A stretch of 64,000 bases of DNA. Origin: Ilex aquifolium (Eukaryota > Streptophyta > Magnoliopsida > Aquifoliales > Aquifoliaceae). Below, piece by piece: positions 10,406 through 22,102 of this stretch (within the stretch, counting starts at the first letter, position 1; every line of letters starts with the position of its first letter). The position numbers and the translations under genes are program-made. Under the pieces are notes generated by a model. That model was not told the origin of the DNA. It saw nothing but the letters and a program-made list of their open reading frames with translations, and searched no databases. Where the stretch lies: the NCBI GenBank assembly GCA_951799425.1, contig OX637393.1:8812244-8876243 (forward strand), in the 5' to 3' direction.

Positions 10406-13241
10406 GGAGTAGACTACGGTACATCCAAGGGAATTTTCGGTACCATACCAAAAATTTTAAATTTGTGGTAATAATTACAACCTCAGTGGTATGTTTACTA
10501 AATTTATGGAATTATTTACAACTTCAATGGATTACCTGTTAGATACCGGTTGATAGACAAGACAAGACATTGAAATGACATGTCAAATAGTACATCATGA
10601 TTACTAGTAATTTTGTTACCATAATGATTGAAATATTTACAATTTCAGTAGTATATTTACCAAATTTGTGCGAATATTTATAACTTCAGTGGTATATTTA
10701 TCAAATTTGTGGGAATATTTACAACTTCAGTGATATGTTTATTAAATTTGTGGAAATAATTACAACCTCAGTGGTATGTTTATTAAATTTATATTATTAT
10801 TTACAACTCAATGTGGTGATTTGATCAATCGTAAAAAAAATTGGATAGATCAGTCAGTTATAATTGAATTTGATCGATTAGAAATTATATTGATCGATCA
10901 AATCGTTATAGATGTGTAATGTGAATCAAAAGTAAAAAAAAATACGGGGGAGATTTGATCAATCGTTTAAAAAATATGATAGATCACTATATAGTAAGTT
11001 AATTTGATCGATCAAAAATTTATATTAATTGATCAAATTGTTGCAGATCATAAATACTAGGGACATATGATCGATCAAATATGTTTAATGATCGATCATT
11101 GAGTTACAGATGTAGAAGTTGAAGGGGCAAGTGGGATTACGATCGATCGAAAATAAATATAATAGATCAATTATTATGTATTTACTTAAATGCCCTCAAA
11201 GAGAAATTAATTTGTTGAAAGGGGGCTTTGTAGTAAATAAACATTGGATCATGTTATTGCAGATTCGTAAAAAATCTATTCAAGTTGTAAATATTGTCAT
11301 AAATCTGGTAAGCAATCTATTGCAGTTGTAATTATTCCCACAAATTTGGTAAACAATGCACTGAAGTTGTAAATATTCCCATAAAAAATCCATTGTAGTT
11401 ATAAATATTCCCATAAAAGTGGTAACTAATCCATTGAGGTTGTATATCTTCTTGGATTAGTTGTAAAATATTCATAAATTAAGCACACATATGTGTGTAT
11501 TGATCGATCGATTATATTTAATGATCGATCATTGACTATTAAATATCGTAAAAAATACCATTAAATTAGTAAATAATGCTCCCCACTAGTAATTTTGTCT
11601 ACAAAACTAGTATATCTTCTTCGATTACTTGTAAATTATTTACAAATTAAATACAACTCTCGTAAAAAACATTCACAACTCTCGTAATTATTACTTTCAT
11701 TATAGTAACAAAACCTTTAATATAGTCATTATTTACACAAATGTGGTAAACAATTCACTGAAATTGTAAATATTCTCATAAATGTCGTAAAGAATCCATT
11801 GAAGTTGTAAAGAATCCATTGAAGTTGTAAATATTCCAACAAATTTGGTAAATATACCACTGAAGTTGTAAATATTCGCACAAATTTGATAAATATACCA
11901 CTGAAGATGTAAATATTCTCTTCATTATAGTAACAAAATTACTAGTAATTATGATGTACTATCTGACATGTCATTTCAATGTCTTGTCTTGTCTACCAAC
12001 TGGTATCTAACAGGTAACTCATTGAAGTTGTAAATAATCTCATAAATTTAGTAAACATACCACTGAGATTGTAATTATTTCCACAAATTTGGTAAACATA
12101 CCACTGAAGTTGTAATAATCCATGATCGATCATTAAATATAATCGATCGATCAATACACACATATGTGTACTTAATTTATGAATATTTTACAACTAATCC
12201 AAGAAGATATACAACTTCAATGGATCAGCTACCATTTTTATGGGAATATTTACAATTTCAATGGATTCTTTATGGGAATATTTACAACTTCAGTACATTG
12301 TTTATCAAATTTGTGGGAATAATTACAACTGCAATGGATTGTTTACCAGATTTATGGCAATATTTACAACTTGAATAGATTTTTTACCAATCTGCAATAA
12401 CATGTTCCGATGTTTATTTACTACAAAGCCCCCCCTTACGACACTTCAATTAATTTCTCTTTGAGGGCATTTAAGTAAATACATAATAATTGATCTATCA
12501 TATTTATTTTCGATCGATCTTAATCCCCCTTCAACTTCTACATCTGTAACTCAATAATCGATTATTAAACATATTTGATCGATCAGATGTCCCTAGTATT
12601 TATGATCTGCAATAATTTGATCGATCAATATAAATTTTTGATCGATTAAATTAACTTACTACATAGTGATCTATCATATTTTTTAAACGATCGATCAAAT
12701 CTCCCCAGTATTTTTTTTTACTTTTGATTCACATTACATATCTGCAACGATTTGATCGATCAATATAATTTCTGATCGATCAAATTCAATTACAACTGAC
12801 TGATCTATCCAATTTTTTTTACGATTGATCAAATCACCACATTGAGTTGTAAATAATAACATAAATTTAGTAAACATACCACTGAGGTTGTAATTATTTC
12901 CACAAATTTAATAAACATACCATTGAAATTGTAAATATTCCCACAAATTTGGTAAATATACCACTGAAGTTGTAAATATTCGCACAAATTTGGTAAATAT
13001 ACTACTGAAATTGTAAATATTCCAATCATTATGGTAACAAAATTACTAGTAATCATGATGTACTATTTGACATGTCATTTCAATGTCTTTTCTTATCTAT
13101 CAACCGGTATCTAACAGGTAACCCATTGAAGTTGTAAATAATTCCATAAATTTAGTAAACATACCACTGAAGTTGTAATTATTTTCACAAATTTGAAATT
13201 TTCGGTATGGTACAAAAATTCCCTGTACCGTAGTCTACTCC
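10406..13241. mobile_element. giant Mutator-like foldback element, 2,836 bases
   Basis: The termini are inverted repeats: GGAGTAGACTACGGTAC at the left and its exact reverse complement at the right. A perfect 9-base direct repeat, TTGGTTTAA, flanks the element at 10,397-10,405 and 13,242-13,250, the size typical of Mutator-like elements. The left arm (10,406 to about 11,530) and the right arm (about 12,121 to 13,241) are inverted copies along nearly their full length of about 1.1 kb. Matching landmarks are TTTGATCGATCAAA-type words, the ACACATATGTGTG palindrome, and the reverse of GCCCTCAAAGAGAAATTAAT. The middle of about 590 bases repeats part of the outer right arm in direct orientation. 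The arms consist largely of a module of about 41 bases with TTGTAAATATTCCCAC and AAATTTGGTAAACATACC. There is no transposase frame, so it is non-autonomous. Confidence 0.88.
11860..12118 (+). repeat. internal copy of the outer right arm
   Basis: This segment, in the centre of the foldback element, is a direct copy of about 12,935-13,190. Both contain ACAAAATTACTAGTAAT, GACATGTCATTTCAATGTCT and a GGTATCTAACAGGTAAC word in the same order. It is therefore also the inverse of the outermost left arm at about 10,440-10,690. The element thus carries three copies of its subterminal region. Confidence 0.75.
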
Positions 13242-13472
13242 TTGGTTTAATCAATCTGCATTCAGCAGAGCAACAATGATAAGAATCGTAGAATGACCCT
13301 TTCGGGGTATGCTCATTTGTATGTGGAGTTCAATCAACATAAATTAATGACAGTAGTTTGATTCTTTTAATGATCAAATACTGTATAAGTTAGGTGTTCT
13401 TTAAATTCATGATTATAGATAATTTTGCACATATTACAATATCAAATTGACTATAACCTATATATATATATA

Positions 13473-14055
13473 TAACAAATAATTTAGAGGTGAGAGAATT
13501 TGGGAAGTCTTTTTTCTTATTTTTTTTATATCTTAGAATTGAGAATTTTTTAATTCAAAACCTCCCTCTAATGAAACGCTATTATGTCATTGTAACCATC
13601 TCTCAAGTGTCCCAATAATCAACTCTTATTTTTTAAAATTTACTCAAAAAAATTATTTTTTATTACTTAAATTATTTTTATAATTATTTTATCTAACTTC
13701 TCAATTGATAAAATTAAAAAAATAAATAAATAACAAAAAAAAAAAGAGACGTGAATTATAATTCTGTACACTGCACGAGACAGACCATTAGTAACAAATA
13801 ATTTAGAGGTGGAGGGACTTGGAAAGTCTTCCCTCTTTATTTTCTAATTTCTTATAATTTAAAATTTTTTAATTCAAATTTTAAGGCTTCCTCTAATCAG
13901 ACGCTAGCATGTGTCATTTGTAACTAATCACTATTTTTTAAAGATTTATTCAAAAAATTACTTTTTATCACCTACAAATTTTATATAATTATTTATTTAA
14001 CTTTTTAAAGTCGAATTATAATTCAATTCCGTATGTCACACGGAGCAGACTGCGA
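13473..14055 (+). repeat. degenerate direct duplication, about 320-base unit
   Basis: Two successive units start with AACAAATAATTTAGAGGTG (near 13,473 and 13,793). Both continue through a GGAAGTCTT/GAAAGTCTT block, a CCTCTAATNNNACGCTA block and end with GAATTATAATTC before a CACACGGAGCAGAC or CACGAGACAGAC word. Similarity is patchy, so this is an old duplication of a non-coding sequence. Confidence 0.55.
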
Positions 14056-14141
14056 GTATCTTTTGAAACACTCAAAAGCAGGACAACAGTCAAAAACTTT
14101 GAAGGTCAATGTACCAACACAATATTTATTGATGGATTTGA

Positions 14142-14510
14142 CTATAATACCAAAAAAAAAAAATTAGTATCATACTTCCATTTATCATATTTACGGTCAT
14201 TTTTATTATATTTGTGGGTCATTTTATCACTGTTATAATACCTCAAAATATAGTAAAAATAATTATCGCAACAGTGATAAAAACATCCATAAATGTGATA
14301 AAAACACCCACAAATATAATAAAAACACTGATAAATATGGTAAATTTTTTTATACCAAAGATAAGTGGTAAAAATAGTTATCACAAATGTGGTAAAAATA
14401 CTCATAAAAATGATAAATTATCCGTAAAAGTGATAATTTTTTTAATTATAAAATAACCCACAAAAATTATAAAAATATCCATTGAAATAGTAAAAGTTAG
14501 GTACATACCA
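14142..14510. repeat. element built of ~22-base GTGATAAAAACA-type units
   Basis: Between ACTATAATACC and GGTACATACC lie many short units of the form GTGATAAAAACAYCCATAAA on one side and their reverse (TTTATCATATTTACGG) on the other. The region is a partial foldback. The units resemble the arm modules of the giant element at 10.4-13.2 kb. Apparent open frames on both strands come from the repeats. Confidence 0.5.
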
Positions 14511-16081
14511 AATTTATTTCTTCAGAGTTCAATGTAAGTAACCTCTAAATATCTAGAAGTTTCCCACACGGCAAGAGCTTATTTTTAGACTGCGTTAAGA
14601 GTAAATTATATATTTGATATGACCCTTGAATTTGAAGAAAATTTCTCACAGACCCCAACATTTCAAGAACAGCAGTGAGATCTAGTAGCTCACAAGCCAA
14701 AAGTGTGAATATACCCTAAAATAAGAATAATTTATAATTTAATCCTTTACACTGCGTTTAGTACGTCATAAAACATTTAAACAAGAATGAAATGGACATG
14801 AGAATACAATTAGCTTGGGAATTGAATGAAATATGTATTACCATTCCAATATTTGATAATTAATTGAGATTAAGTCTTGAAATGGAATACATGTTTCATT
14901 CCCGCCTTTGGGTAAAATAATTTCTATTGAAATAGAATAAAATTTAATTAAAATAGTATTTTATCATAGAATTTTTTACAGAAATATTTCTCTCAATCTA
15001 ACAACACCTTTCAAATTTTCACTCTTTATCTTTTTATTCGGGTTTGTTATTTTTTTTTTCAAATCAGATGAAACAAATTAAAGTTTTATAGCATATGCAT
15101 GCATACCAAACAAATATATTCCTTCACCCAAGTTGTCTATTGGTCACAAAATGTCAATTCGTCATAATAAATTAGTGAATTTGGATATAAGGATTAAATT
15201 TAAATTCAACCAAAACTTTAAGAATTTGATTGTTGTAATTAGAACTTTAAGAGCCAAATAGAAATAAGTAGATTATAATTTGCCCCTAAAATAATAGAGT
15301 AAGATCATGTTCAATATACTTTCTCTTCAATTTTCATCTCAACACACAATCTACCGTGATTCAAGTAGAACTCGTTATGATATATAAGCGTGTCAAATAA
15401 AGAAATGGTAGATGGTGCGCCAAAAAAAAAAAAAATTTGAAGAAAAAGTACCAATGAGGGACTTTTGTGTAATTTAATAAATATCGAAGGATCGTCATGT
15501 GTCTAAATCAAAACTCGACAATGAATTATGTCGTACTTACTCTACACTTGTTTATATTTATATGCAATTCAGTTCTCATATATATGAATTATATTTAGTA
15601 GATTTGTGTCGTGTTTAGTCACGATTGTGTCGGTCCAGTCTTAACATGTCCACCATACTATTCAAACCTATTAATTCATGTTAATTTTGTATTAAGTTGG
15701 CAGGTTGTGTTTTTTTTAATATTTATTTGCGGGGCTAAACTAAATATCTGTGTATTTAATCTTATCTTAGGTATTATTGTTATTATTATTTGGTCACTCT
15801 TTTTTGTTTCTAATTTTGATCACATTATTGTATTATTTTAGCCAATCCACGAGACAAGACTAGAAGCTGGCCTTGGCGCTGTAGCAGCCAAAGAAGACCA
15901 CACATATTGCTTTCCTTCTCTCTGAAACTCCAGCTCTCAACTGGACCCAACAAAACAACTTGTTCATCCAATTTCTGGGTACCCATTTGCTTTCTATTCT
16001 CTCTCTTAAATCATATATTGTAGAGAGAGAGAGAGGGAGAGAGAAATTCCCAAAAGAAGAAGAAAGTTAAAAGGCCCTGTT

Positions 16082-16275
16082 ATGGCATGCTTTGTGCCTT
16101 TTAATGATAGAAATTTAGAAATAAGCTTTTTTGTGTTTAGGCCAACTGTTGTACTTGAGGATGATCTTGTGAAGGCCTTAAAACACTTCTCTTTATGCAC
16201 TGAGACCCTTGGTTGTGTTCACAGTGCTGTATTTAGGAGTATTCATGGGAATATGGTAAGGACATCATAGTTTCA

Positions 16276-16336
<61 letters not shown>

Positions 16337-17602
16337 TCTAATTGGTTTCTTCTTTCTTCAGATCATATGGTATGGAGCATGGATTAAGAGGTCTAGTGAG
16401 AACAAGGAGTTACTCAATGCAGCCCTTGTAAGTTTAATAACTACTATGAATTCATTTTTATTACACAAAAATCCTTTGTTGGGTAGGAGGAAAGAAATTA
16501 CAATAGGAATTACAAAGCCAACACCCACAAACACACCCTAAGAAGCTTGGCAATCTTTTATGTAAATCATTCTCGACATAATTTATAAATTCAACATTGC
16601 CATGGTAAGACTTATCTAAATTGTGGAATCGTACCCGGTGCAAGCCTAGAGCGCGGGGCGTGAGAGGAGTAAGTGGTTCGCCACAATCTGAATGACAATG
16701 TCGATCACTTACCTCTCTAAGATCTCGCTATAGGCAGAAACACAATGTCGAAATTAATACGTTTCTGCTTCAATAATTAGTTGAAACTAACTTTTTGTAT
16801 CGGGGTTTTTTTACTATGCTCCCTTTGCCGAAGCAAAAAGTCTTTGTTTCGGCACCAAAGACTTTTTTCTTCGGCAAATAGCCGAAGCAAAAGCCCTCTT
16901 TTCTTGTAGTGACTGAATACTATCTTTTCATTATATTTTTTTTGTTTCATAGGGCTAATTCGTACGTCATTGTGGTATAAGATGCAATATGTCATGTAGA
17001 TGTAGTATCTTTCCTCTGTTTCATGCATCATGAAGAGCCCTTCTTTGAGCTTTTTTTATATAAGAGAATTGAACCTACTCTAGTTCTCATTACCCTTGAA
17101 TTTTTTCTCCCAGATATCAATGTTGGCCAATGTATCAAGCATGGCTATCTTAATTGATCATAGCTTCTTTGATGCATATGGTGGAGAATCAAGAGATGGC
17201 TCACCAGCAGCAAAATTTTTCACCGGCGACACAATTTCATTGCATTCAGGAACCATTTCTGCAGATAACATGAATCAAACTGACTTCTCCTATGCATGCT
17301 TAGCCATATTCAAATCGCATTTCGTAAAACTGGAAGGTGCATCAGCTGGAGTGTGCTTAAAATGCCATAGTAGGCCAAGAGTGGTGACTCTTTTGGTGTG
17401 GAAATCACTCCATTCCTGCTACTCTTGGATCCTAAATTCCGATTATCGGAGGACTGTTCTTCCCTATCTTGATGGCTTCTCTGTTGATGTCAAGTATGAC
17501 ATTTTCAGGGTTGTTTTTGTTAGTAGTGATAATGTACTCAACTTTCAGTTCTACCCTCCTCATCAGATGTTGGAAAATGTGGTAGAAAGTAAAGGAAACT
17601 AG
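16082..17602 (+). CDS. conserved plant protein of unknown function (DUF7392-like), three exons
   Basis: Exons: 16082-16255, 16362-16427 and 17114-17602. Introns are GT-AG and all phase 0, giving 242 residues. The start MACFVPFNDRN follows a leader with several in-frame stops upstream. From memory this matches a small land-plant family annotated as DUF7392 or 'transmembrane protein, putative'; I cannot confirm that by search. Notable segments are FFVFRPTVV (residues 16-24), HSAVFRSIHGNM (residues 47-58) and IIWYGAWIKRSSENKELL (from residue 59). The C-terminal exon has a Cys pair in AGVCLKCHSRPRVV and the strongly patterned block SLHSCYSWILNSDYRRTVLP. There is no clear signal peptide and no segment long enough to be a sure membrane helix. 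Function is unknown. Intron 1 holds a CT/AT microsatellite, intron 2 a CACTA-type transposon end, and the 3' untranslated region a GA repeat at 17,611-17,634. Confidence 0.8.
16278..16336. repeat. (CT)n(AT)n microsatellite in intron 1
   Basis: An uninterrupted CT run followed by an AT run fills much of the 106-base first intron of the DUF7392-like gene. Length variation here would change the intron size but not the coding sequence. Confidence 0.9.
16800..16911 (-). mobile_element. CACTA-type transposon terminus in intron 2
   Basis: Read on the minus strand from 16,911 the sequence begins CACTACAAGAAAAGAGGGC. It is followed by GCTTCGGC / GCCGAAG motifs in both orientations, which are typical En/Spm (CACTA) terminal and subterminal repeats. 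No matching opposite end is visible in the intron, so this is a single terminal remnant or an element whose other end has decayed. Confidence 0.6.
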
Positions 17603-17802
17603 GTTTAAAAAGAGAGAGAGAGAGAGAGAGAGAGCTAAAGGGTGGTGAATCAAATTGATTTGCAACAAGTTTTGTTATATGAATTAGATGTGTTATAGAT
17701 AGCCCCTGAAAATTTTGTTCAGAATTGATTTGAATTCTATCTAAATATTCATATTGCATATAGAAAAATAGTTTTATAGGAAAAATTTTCGAGTGTTAGA
17801 GC

Positions 17803-18360
17803 TAGGGGTGTTCACCCTATCCTACGGGTAGGAAATATGCTCTTCCGTCTTCCTACCCGATACTTTACGGAAGAATTTTTTCTTGGCCTACCCTACCCGA
17901 CAGGTGTGGTATTCCTACCCGACTTCCTACCCGATTAATCGGGTAAGAGTGGGGTAGTAAATCGGGTAAACACTTTTATAACTATTAATTTTTGAATGCA
18001 CCAATTTAACAACACAATAAATCAATAACACTAAAATATAAAACAACTACAACAACAATTATAATAAAACACAAGAAAGTATGAACATCAATCCACCATA
18101 ATTGTTACACAAATACAATAACAATTAATTTAAGTTTAAACCATATGAAATACATTAAAATCATATTAATTAATTAATGCGGGTAGGGTAGGGTAGGAAT
18201 GCGGAAATGGATAGCTCTTCCGCATTCCTGCCCGATTTAATCGGAAGATCAAAAATTCTTCCGTATTCCTACCCGATTTTTGCGGCTAACCGTTTAGTAG
18301 GGTAAGGTAGGATCAGGTAGGGTAGGAACTTGCGGCTAGTCGAAAATTTGAACACCCCTA
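17803..18360. mobile_element. hAT MITE with perfect 8-base target duplication
   Basis: The termini are TAGGGGTGTTCA and its exact reverse complement TGAACACCCCTA. GTTAGAGC occurs directly on both sides (17,795-17,802 and 18,361-18,368), an 8-base duplication as made by hAT transposases. The interior is enriched in CCTACCCG and its complement near both ends, probably subterminal transposase binding repeats. There is no coding capacity. Confidence 0.85.
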
Positions 18361-18364
18361 GTTA

Positions 18365-18727
18365 GAGCAACTCCATAGGGAGTGGCATCAAGGGTGGCAA
18401 TTTCATATGCCACCCCAAATTCAAAATTTGTTACTCCAAGGGGTTGGATCAACAGTTGAAAAATGGCATCAAGGCTCTTGGGGTCGTATTTTTGGCAACT
18501 CTGGAGAGAGAAAAATAGAGGTTGCAAATGAGTTGATGAATATAGATCCGTTAGCTGAATATAGATCTAACGATTCATATAGATTGATGAATGAAAATAT
18601 GAAAATGACATCCCATTTTGGCACCTGCCATTGAAACAGATTGATAATTCAGGGATGTCAAAACAATGTTCAATGCTACAAATTGGTGATTTGACACTCC
18701 AAAATGACAACTCTTTTGGAGTTGCTC
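18365..18727. mobile_element. Tourist-like (PIF/Harbinger) MITE, short form
   Basis: The terminal inverted repeats are GAGCAACTCCA and TGGAGTTGCTC. Flanking triplets are TTA (18,362-18,364) and TTG (18,728-18,730), consistent with an originally duplicated TTA. Internal words, AAATGGCATC and TTTTGGCACCTGCCATTG, match the longer element at 34,412-35,358, so both belong to one family. The left end was used as target by the neighbouring hAT element. Confidence 0.75.
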
Positions 18728-20311
18728 TTGGCAATCAAACAGCCAAAAGTTTTTGTCAACAGGTTGAGTGTGTGTGTGTGTTTGCCAAAACAATTAGAAA
18801 GATGGAAATCTGTTATGAATGCAATAACAAATGGCCAGGAAAAGAATACACAATATTATATGATTCGACACGAAAGCTTATACATATGAGAGGAGTGTAG
18901 CGGTAAAAATTTGTTAATACGATACAAATTTCAACGATTTCTATCAAATGAAGCAAGAGAATATATTCACAATTCGCCAAACAAAAAACCGCGTTTCATC
19001 ATTGGATAAGATTTTAAGTTTTTGGTTGGATCATATATTTAGCAAAATTAAAATTTACTAAATGGATTTGATTTTCCAAAATGGGATTGTCAAAAAATTT
19101 ATCAAATTTCTGATTAGCATCCAAAAGAATTTATGTCGGATCGATACAAATCGGCCCATTTATCGATTTGTGTGGATCGATACAAATCGGAACGAAATAC
19201 AACACATCCAAAAGAACGTGTGGATTCGAATATGAAAGTAGTCATTTTAGATAAATAATTTTAAAGGTTGTGTATTTACTTTGTCCATTATTTTCGACAT
19301 GGTCGACCTTTAATTTTGGCAAGAAGGAACATGGGCCAAGTTTAGGGCTGAAAATTTACACATTTTCACTCGACCCACCCAAGAAATGCAAAGTTATGTA
19401 GGAGTAAGGTCGAAAACATTATAACATAATCGATTAAGTGTTAGTATGACATCTCCAAAGAGGGAAAAAACATCTATCCAAAGCTTATCCTTAGCAGTTA
19501 TAGAGGGCCAAAAAAAAGGAAGATTGTACACAGACTTAGGCTGGTTTGGATGAGTGTTGTTGTGGTGTTATGTTTTTATTTTGGAGATTGGGTTGAAAAA
19601 TAGAGCGGAGACTTCTTTTCCTATATCGTCTTTCATCCATTGGAATGCTATTTTTCTTTGTTGGAGTTAGAACTCTCCCGATTCATTACTGGGACTTCAT
19701 TTTTATACTTTTACAGTCTAATACAAGTGTTTGAGCTAAGCAACTTAAATCTCTTTTTATCAAGGGTAAGGTTTGAAACATTGACAAGAGGTGATGGTAA
19801 ATAGTAAATGACTTTCTAAGAAGGGTTTTGCTTGCTTCTTTTAGTATAGTAGTAGTCTAGTCAATACTTGTTGATTGTTGCACTCCAAACCATTGGAGTC
19901 AAGTGTTTTGTGCATTATGCCTAAAAAATGGTCAACATTCATACGCTCTAGCAATAGTTTTTTTATGCTTTTTTGAGTCAACATTTGTACTATTTTGTGG
20001 GTTTTAATCAACTATTCACTACGGGTCGAGATTCATTTACCCTATGAATTTCAAATCTTAAATCTTGAATCAAACATAGATTTAGAAGGTGTGTTAGACT
20101 ATTTTTAAAAAACTCATCCTTTAAATTTCATCCAAACCCACCTACCAAACATGCAATTGGTTTTTTGGTGTCATGCCTGTATGAATTTCAAAGAGGCCAC
20201 CATCAAAATAAATTCTTCATAAATGTCAATTTGACCCAAACTGTTTTCTACGAGTGTCAATATACCATACACACTATATTCCAGTGGCCCAACCATTAAC
20301 CATTTGCAGGC

Positions 20312-20343
<32 letters not shown>

Positions 20344-21123
20344 ATTGATGAGGGTGATGGAGATTTTTAATTGCCACCTTCAAGAAGTGCCACAACTAAA
20401 TGTTGAAATCCTTCAAAGTGGTTGCAAACCTTCATTGACTTATAATTTGTGGCATGAGAAGTTTGAAAAAGGAAAACTTTTCAAACCTAACATTTCAAAT
20501 AGATTGGGAACTTTCCAAGCCACACTTTCAAAGATTGGAAGAAAAGTGATGAACAAAGGACCCATGCCCTATTAGATTTGAATCGTAACACCAAAGAAAG
20601 ACAACTACTTAGCATTCTCACCAGTGTAGGTCCCAGACATCTATCAGTTTTTTCTTCACAATTCAATTGAATCTCCCATCTCCAAATTTTCTAAGCTGAC
20701 CTCAACAATCATGTTTATGTTAATCCAATTAGGACCCACTATATTTAGTTAATTTCCCATCAATTCTCACTTTATTTAGCTATATTCTCATTAACACAAG
20801 ATGAATAATCTAATATTAAAAATATAAAATCCATCATGTCAGTTCGGTACCACATCAAAAAAAATTCGGAACAAGTTATGACTCACTTTTGCATCAAATC
20901 TCAAAAATTTGTGATGGATGTCAAGTTTTTTTGTATCGAACTTAATTCTATACCATTGATTGTAATTTGGGTCTTTTGAGTTGTAACTTTGATCCGTTTG
21001 AGTCATACTTTTAGACTAATTGATTTTTTGGTACCATATAAAAAAAAGTCAAAAATCCCTTGAAAATTTGAACAAATCTAGTGCATAAATGGATCTTAAT
21101 AACTAGAAACTCTAGGAGATTAG

Positions 21124-21347
21124 GAATTGTCTACGGTACCAAAAAAATAAAATTCGGTACTATATCGTCATTTATAATTTTTGAATACTTTTATCAATTT
21201 TGTTATACCTTGTGATCGATCTTAACATATTGTAAAAATACTCATAAAAGTTATAAATCACTCAAAAAAATTATAAAAATATCCACAAAAATAATAAAAA
21301 TTAGAGGTATGGTAACAATTTTTTTTTTGGGTACTGTAGTCTTCTCC
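21124..21347. mobile_element. small foldback element with GTACC-type ends
   Basis: The ends GGAATTGTCTACGGTACC (left) and GGTACTGTAGTCTTCTCC (right) are imperfect inverted repeats. They match the GGAGTAGACTACGGTAC ends of the giant element at 10.4 kb. The interior has GTAAAAATACTCATAAAAG-type units. Flanks AGATTA and AGATAA are only weakly alike, so the target duplication is uncertain. Confidence 0.55.
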
Positions 21348-22102
21348 AGATAAATAATGTCCCTTTCAATTAGAGGAAACACTAGTCAAGTTTACATATT
21401 TATAGTTGGATATTTAAGATATGGTGGTGCTATATCCTACACCCACAAGCAGATTTGGTCAAAGAAGTACACTACCCAATCTTTCAAGTAAGATATACAT
21501 CCAAGTGGTCAAACCCTGTCCAAGGACATATATGTCATGCCATTCACACCATCAGTCCATGAGCTAGAGACAATGAGAAACACACCTACCCAAAAAAAAA
21601 ACAAAAAATAAATACCATAGTTACCCCAAAATACCTCCCAATTTTAAACATTCTTTGAATTTTAAATTATCCCATTTTAGTCTTTAAATTATTTAAATCA
21701 TAATAATCAACACTTTTCATCTAATTTCTCGTTAAAACAAATTAAAACACCACGACAATGGTTTCAATTTACCCTCAAACTTCTTTTTTTTTTTTTTGCC
21801 TTAAATGTTGTTCTCTCATAAGAATCAGACAAATGGATTTATGTTACGATTTACTTTGTTTAAGAATAAATTCGCGACAATTGAAAGTTGATGGGGGGTG
21901 TTTTGAATTAGAAGCATCATTGGGGGAGATATATGTGACATTAATTCAAGAAAAAGAAAAGAAGAAGATGAAATGAAACACTACATGTGAATAGGGGACC
22001 AAGCCACCATCAAGAGTCCCACCCATTGAATAATATGATAATGCAACCATGTAGAAAGAATGTTTTGGACCCATGCTTTTAGCTAAAAATTCTTTTAAGG
22101 AA

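Larger units (their letters stand above)
13251..16081. other. AT-rich intergenic region
   Basis: No gene is supported. It holds a degenerate direct duplication at 13,473-14,055 and a repeat-rich element at about 14,142-14,510, both listed separately. The rest, 14,511-16,081, is low-complexity spacer plus the promoter and leader of the next gene. The leader probably starts after about 15,850, where base composition becomes balanced. Confidence 0.4.

Noticed and set aside
14142-14456. Overlapping 80-87 codon frames on both strands
   Set aside because: Both are made of repeated ~22-base units in a foldback; composition is Ile/Tyr/Lys-rich by repetition.
14150-14510. Possible CRISPR-like array of regular short repeats
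   Set aside because: This is plant nuclear DNA, the units are diverged and there are no unique spacers; it is a transposon-derived repeat.
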